A program made the translations under genes and the position numbers. The notes beneath the pieces are model-generated. The model saw nothing but the letters and a program-made list of their open reading frames with translations, searched no databases and was not told the DNA's origin. This document shows positions 37,025 through 39,318 of a DNA stretch of 39,318 bases, piece after piece. Source of the DNA: Streptomyces sp. ISL-12 (GTDB lineage Bacteria; Actinomycetota; Actinomycetes; Streptomycetales; Streptomycetaceae); contig NZ_JAGGOO010000117.1 in assembly GCF_018614415.1 (NCBI RefSeq), positions 1 to 39,318 of the forward strand, in the 5' to 3' direction. Every line of letters begins with the position of its first letter. Within the stretch, counting starts at the first letter, position 1.

Positions 37025-37622
37025 CGGAGTACCTCTGTTCCTCCCACGGGTTGCCGCGCGCGTGGTAGCCGTTGCCCTCCCAGAAGCCCGGCTCCTCGTG
37101 GTCGAGCAGTTCCAGGCCCGCGACCCACTTCACGCTCTTCCAGAAGTACAGGTGGGGCACGATCAGCCGGGCCGGCCCGCCGTGCTCGGGGGCGAGCGGC
37201 CGGCCGTCGGACGACCAGACGATCCAGGCGCGCCCGCCCGTCAGGTCGGCGAGCGGCAGGTTCGCCGTGTAGCCGGTGTGCGCGTAGGCCACGGCGTGCG
37301 TGGCGGACGGCAGCGGACCGGCCGCCGCCAGGAAGGCGTCCAGGGACACGCCCTCGAACCGCATCCCGAACTTCGACCAGCCCGTCACACAGTGGATGTC
37401 ACCCTCGTACGCCGCTTCGGGCAGCTCATGGGCCTGATCCCAGCTCCAGACGCGGGGCTCGGCCACCAGTCCGCCGACGCGGAAGGACCAGTCGGCGGCG
37501 GCCAGGTCGGGGGTGACCTCGGCGGACAGCACGGGCCAGTCGTCGCGCGCGTCGTACTGGCCGGGCGGCAGCCCCGGACGGACGGCGCGCGGGCGTCCGG
37601 TGAAGCCTCGGGTGATGTTCAT
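37017..37622 (-). CDS. Single-domain sulfite-oxidase-like molybdopterin enzyme
   Basis: A 201-residue molybdenum-cofactor enzyme of the oxidoreductase molybdopterin-binding family. It shows DIHCVTGWSKFGMRFEGVSL (75-94) with the Mo-ligand Cys78, AYAHTGYTANLPLADL, and LIVPHLYFWKSVKWVAGLEL. It lacks the C-terminal dimerisation domain of true sulfite oxidases and lacks a Tat signal, so it resembles a cytoplasmic relative of MsrP/YedY. The start at 37622 (MNITRGFTGRPR) has AAAGG upstream. It is followed by a coupled flavin reductase gene (8-bp overlap) and preceded by marR, 83 bp away. A sulfoxide, N-oxide or sulfite substrate is plausible; none can be chosen from sequence. Confidence 0.9.
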   Translation of the reverse strand: MNITRGFTGRPRAVRPGLPPGQYDARDDWPVLSAEVTPDLAAADWSFRVGGLVAEPRVWSWDQAHELPEAAYEGDIHCVTGWSKFGMRFEGVSLDAFLAAAGPLPSATHAVAYAHTGYTANLPLADLTGGRAWIVWSSDGRPLAPEHGGPARLIVPHLYFWKSVKWVAGLELLDHEEPGFWEGNGYHARGNPWEEQRYSGD

Positions 37623-37705
37623 GCGGTGGTGCCTTTCGGGCCGCCGGGGGCGGCGGCGTGCGAACCGTACGGAAGTCCTCCACAGTACGGGGCCGGGGCA
37701 GGGGA

Positions 37706-38194
37706 CTACGTGTCCGGGCCGGGACGCCGGTGGGGCGCGGGCCACGCGTTGTACCGCGCCAGGTAGCGGGCGAACCGGACGAGGTCCTCCTCCGGCCAGT
37801 CCGCGAGACGTTCCCGGAACGCCGTACGGCGGCTCTCGGTGACCTGGGCCAGGATGCGCCGGCCCGCTTCCGTCAGGTGCAGGACCTGCACCCGGGCGTC
37901 GTCGGGGTCCGGGCGCCGCTCGACGAGGCCGGTCCGTTCCAGGGCGGCCACCTGGCGGCTGACGGTGGACTTGTCCAGCGCGTAGTGCGCGGCCAGGTCC
38001 GTGGCCCGGCAGCCGTCCCGCTCCTCCAGGTGCCCGAGCAGGGTGTACGACACCAGCGACAGCTCGGGATGCATACGGCCCGCCGAGGCGCGGGCCCGCC
38101 GGGCGAAGGCCGTCAGCTCCCGGTGGATGATCTCCTCGGCTTCGCCCGCCCCGGAAGCGGGGGTCGTCTCCTCGGGCCTGTCGGGTGCTGTCAC
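37706..38194 (-). CDS. MarR-family regulator of the Mo enzyme operon
   Basis: A 162-residue winged-helix regulator. It shows LSLVSYTLLGHLEERDGCRA, TDLAAHYALDKSTVSRQVAA (recognition helix), LERTGLVERRPDPDDARVQV (wing) and LHLTEAGRRILAQV. The start is GTG, with GGAGG 4 bp upstream. A symmetric site TTG-N7-CAA (38217-38229) lies 22 bp upstream and overlaps a TATGAT -10 hexamer on the same strand, which indicates autorepression. It precedes the molybdoenzyme and reductase genes by 83 bp, so all three probably form one operon or regulon. The Cys in DGCRATD is the only evident candidate for redox sensing. Confidence 0.9.
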   Translation of the reverse strand: MTAPDRPEETTPASGAGEAEEIIHRELTAFARRARASAGRMHPELSLVSYTLLGHLEERDGCRATDLAAHYALDKSTVSRQVAALERTGLVERRPDPDDARVQVLHLTEAGRRILAQVTESRRTAFRERLADWPEEDLVRFARYLARYNAWPAPHRRPGPDT

Positions 38195-38216
38195 GGGACC
38201 TCCTCCACTTACTTGG

Positions 38217-38229
38217 TTGCATCATACAA
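38217..38229. promoter_or_regulatory. MarR operator
   Basis: TTGCATCATACAA fits a TTGNATNATNCAA palindrome, a common MarR-family site. It covers TATGAT (minus strand 38226-38221), a 5-of-6 match to the -10 consensus for the marR transcript, and abuts a plus-strand promoter at 38231-38258. Confidence 0.7.
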
Positions 38230-38230
38230 C

Positions 38231-38258
38231 TTGATAAAGGGTGCCGGTGGGGTAGTGT
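38231..38258 (+). promoter_or_regulatory. Housekeeping-type promoter toward the PrmC-like gene
   Basis: TTGATA (38231-38236), 16 bp, then TAGTGT (38253-38258) is a good HrdB-type promoter pointing right. It directly abuts the MarR operator, so the adjacent methyltransferase gene may share MarR control. The leader to the start at 38417 would be about 150 bp. Confidence 0.55.
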
Positions 38259-38416
38259 GACCGACGGCCGCGGACCGTCCCGGCCGTCGTGGACCGAGGA
38301 GGTGGGACCCATCACCGCTGTGTCGGCGCGGGCGTTCTCATCTCTCGGCAGCCGGGTCACCCCCGGCAGGTGACCGCGAGAGCGCCCTTCGGTACCCGAA
38401 AGGCTTCTCGTCCTTC

Positions 38417-39223
38417 ATGTCCTCACCGTCTTCTCCTTCCTCTCCCGCCCTTCCTCCCTCCCGTGACCGGATCGTGGCCGCGCTGCGCGCCGCGGGCTGT
38501 GTCTTCGCCGAGGACGAGGCGGAGCTGATCCTCTCCGCCGCCCGCACCCCTGACGAGATCAGCGCCCTGGTGGACCTCCGTGTCACCGGCCTTCCGCTCG
38601 AACTCGTCGTCGGCTGGGCCGAGTTCCGCGGTCTGCGGATAGCCGTGGAACCCGGTGTCTTCGTCCCCCGCCGCCGCACCGAGTTCCTCGTCGGCCAGGC
38701 CCTGGCGCACGCCCCGGACGCCTCCGTCGTCGTCGACCTGTGCTGCGGCTCGGGCGCGGTCGGCGCCGCCCTGGCCGCCGGGCTCGACGCCCCGGAGGTG
38801 CACGCCGCCGACATCGACCCGGCCGCGGTGCGCTGCGCCCGCCGCAACCTCGCCGCGGCCGGCGGCCGGGTGTACGCGGGGGACCTGTTCGAGGCGCTGC
38901 CCGCCGCGCTGCGGGGCCGCGTCGACCTCCTCGCGGCCAACGTGCCGTACGTCCCTACCGCGGAGGTTCCCCTGCTGCCCGCCGAGGCCCGCGACCACGA
39001 GCCCCCGCTCGCCCTGGACGGCGGTGCCGACGGGCTCGACGTGCTGCGCCGGGTCGCCGAGGGTGCCGGGCGCTGGCTCGCCCCCGGCGGCTGCCTCCTG
39101 GCCGAGACGAGCGAACGCCAGGCCCCCGCCGCCCTCGACGTCCTCACCCGCGCCGGTCTGACGGCCCGGCTGGCGGTGTCCGAGGAGCTGTACGCCCATG
39201 TGGTGATGGGGGTGCGGGGCTAG
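38417..39223 (+). CDS. PrmC/HemK-related putative protein-glutamine N5-methyltransferase
   Basis: A 268-residue SAM-dependent methyltransferase related to PrmC/HemK, which methylates the GGQ glutamine of release factors. The PrmC-like N-terminal helical part is shortened. PRRRTEFLVGQAL (about 76-88) is followed by motif I VVDLCCGSGAVGAALAAG (about 105-122) and VHAADIDPAAVRCARRNL. The catalytic NPPY tetrapeptide is changed to NVPY (AANVPYVPTAEVP), as in the actinobacterial PrmC-related subgroup. The C-terminus LLAETSERQAPAALDVL replaces the usual LEIG region. The housekeeping prmC is normally near prfA, so this is a paralogue with another target. The start at 38417 has no strong ribosome binding site nearby. 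Confidence 0.85.
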   Translation: MSSPSSPSSPALPPSRDRIVAALRAAGCVFAEDEAELILSAARTPDEISALVDLRVTGLPLELVVGWAEFRGLRIAVEPGVFVPRRRTEFLVGQALAHAPDASVVVDLCCGSGAVGAALAAGLDAPEVHAADIDPAAVRCARRNLAAAGGRVYAGDLFEALPAALRGRVDLLAANVPYVPTAEVPLLPAEARDHEPPLALDGGADGLDVLRRVAEGAGRWLAPGGCLLAETSERQAPAALDVLTRAGLTARLAVSEELYAHVVMGVRG

Positions 39224-39260
39224 CCGCGCACCCGCTCACGGAGGCGGCAGGGCGGTGGTA

Positions 39261-39296
39261 GGGGGGGCGGTAGGGGTGGAGCAGGGGTGGCCGGGG
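39261..39296 (+). other. G-quadruplex-type motif downstream of the PrmC-like gene
   Basis: Four G-runs (39261-39267, 39273-39276, 39284-39287, 39293-39296) are separated by 5, 7 and 5 bases, meeting the G3+N1-7 rule. They begin 37 bp after the stop codon and would be in the 3' UTR RNA. No gene is visible in the last 95 bp of the window. Confidence 0.45.
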
Positions 39297-39318
39297 CCGA
39301 GGTTGGTCTGTACATGAC

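Noticed and set aside
1..39318. tRNA/rRNA genes, CRISPR arrays, insertion sequences, prophage, biosynthetic gene cluster core enzymes or a defence island.
   Set aside because: No cloverleaf or rRNA-like segment, no spaced repeat array, no transposase, integrase, PKS/NRPS or restriction/toxin genes were seen; the only tandem array is the 14-bp repeat at 16658-16741.

Overview
The window is very GC-rich, with G or C at almost every third codon position, frequent GTG starts, dense gene packing and actinobacterial families (DUF6098, Rv1733c-like, MptB/GT87 mannosyltransferases, HHE hemerythrin, SseB, AXE1 esterase). This points to a Streptomyces chromosome, probably an arm or arm-proximal region rich in accessory metabolism. 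I recognise 36 protein-coding genes plus one probable leader peptide. I see no rRNA, tRNA, CRISPR array, insertion sequence or prophage.

Layout. 1-4.85 kb: a two-gene operon of an Hsp90-family chaperone and a large TPR protein. 4.88-8.76 kb: a TetR regulator divergent from an MFS transporter and GH3 glycosidase pair. 8.79-11.03 kb: an amidase divergent from its own TetR regulator, with palindromic operators between them. 11.07-14.1 kb: an SDR, then a sulfite-oxidase-type molybdoenzyme followed by a DUF2231-Rieske membrane protein. 14.3-18.8 kb: a stress-type cluster (double ferritin-like protein, hemerythrin, DUF6098, a membrane protein, an MBL hydrolase, a CBS protein), several members preceded by SigB-like GGGTAC promoter elements. 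18.9-24.9 kb: a minus-strand run of long-form GAPDH, M20 amidohydrolase, LacI regulator and GH35 beta-galactosidase, with a perfect LacI-type operator ahead of GH35.

25.0-28.1 kb: SseB-like protein, MarR, a tandem pair of fluoride channel subunits (CrcB/Fluc) with a coupled leader peptide, and a fatty acid desaturase. 28.3-32.0 kb: two polyprenyl-phosphate-mannose-dependent mannosyltransferases overlapping by ATGA; the second runs on into the antisense strand of a D,D-carboxypeptidase. 32.1-33.5 kb: a short Rho paralogue with a long pyrimidine-rich leader. 33.5-39.2 kb: a SAM methyltransferase, acetyl xylan esterase, Rv1733c-like protein, a second molybdoenzyme with its own flavin reductase, a MarR regulator with a clear operator, and a PrmC-related methyltransferase.

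Three themes link the genes. Carbohydrate scavenging is represented by GH3, GH35, AXE1 and MFS with TetR and LacI regulators. Redox and stress functions include two Mo enzymes with different partners, ferritin-like and hemerythrin proteins, and SigB-like promoters. The cell envelope is represented by mannosyltransferases, a carboxypeptidase and a desaturase. The most unusual items are the Hsp90-TPR operon, the double-bundle ferritin-like protein, the extra Rho with a rut-like leader, the antisense-encoded tail of the GT87 enzyme and the crcB leader peptide.
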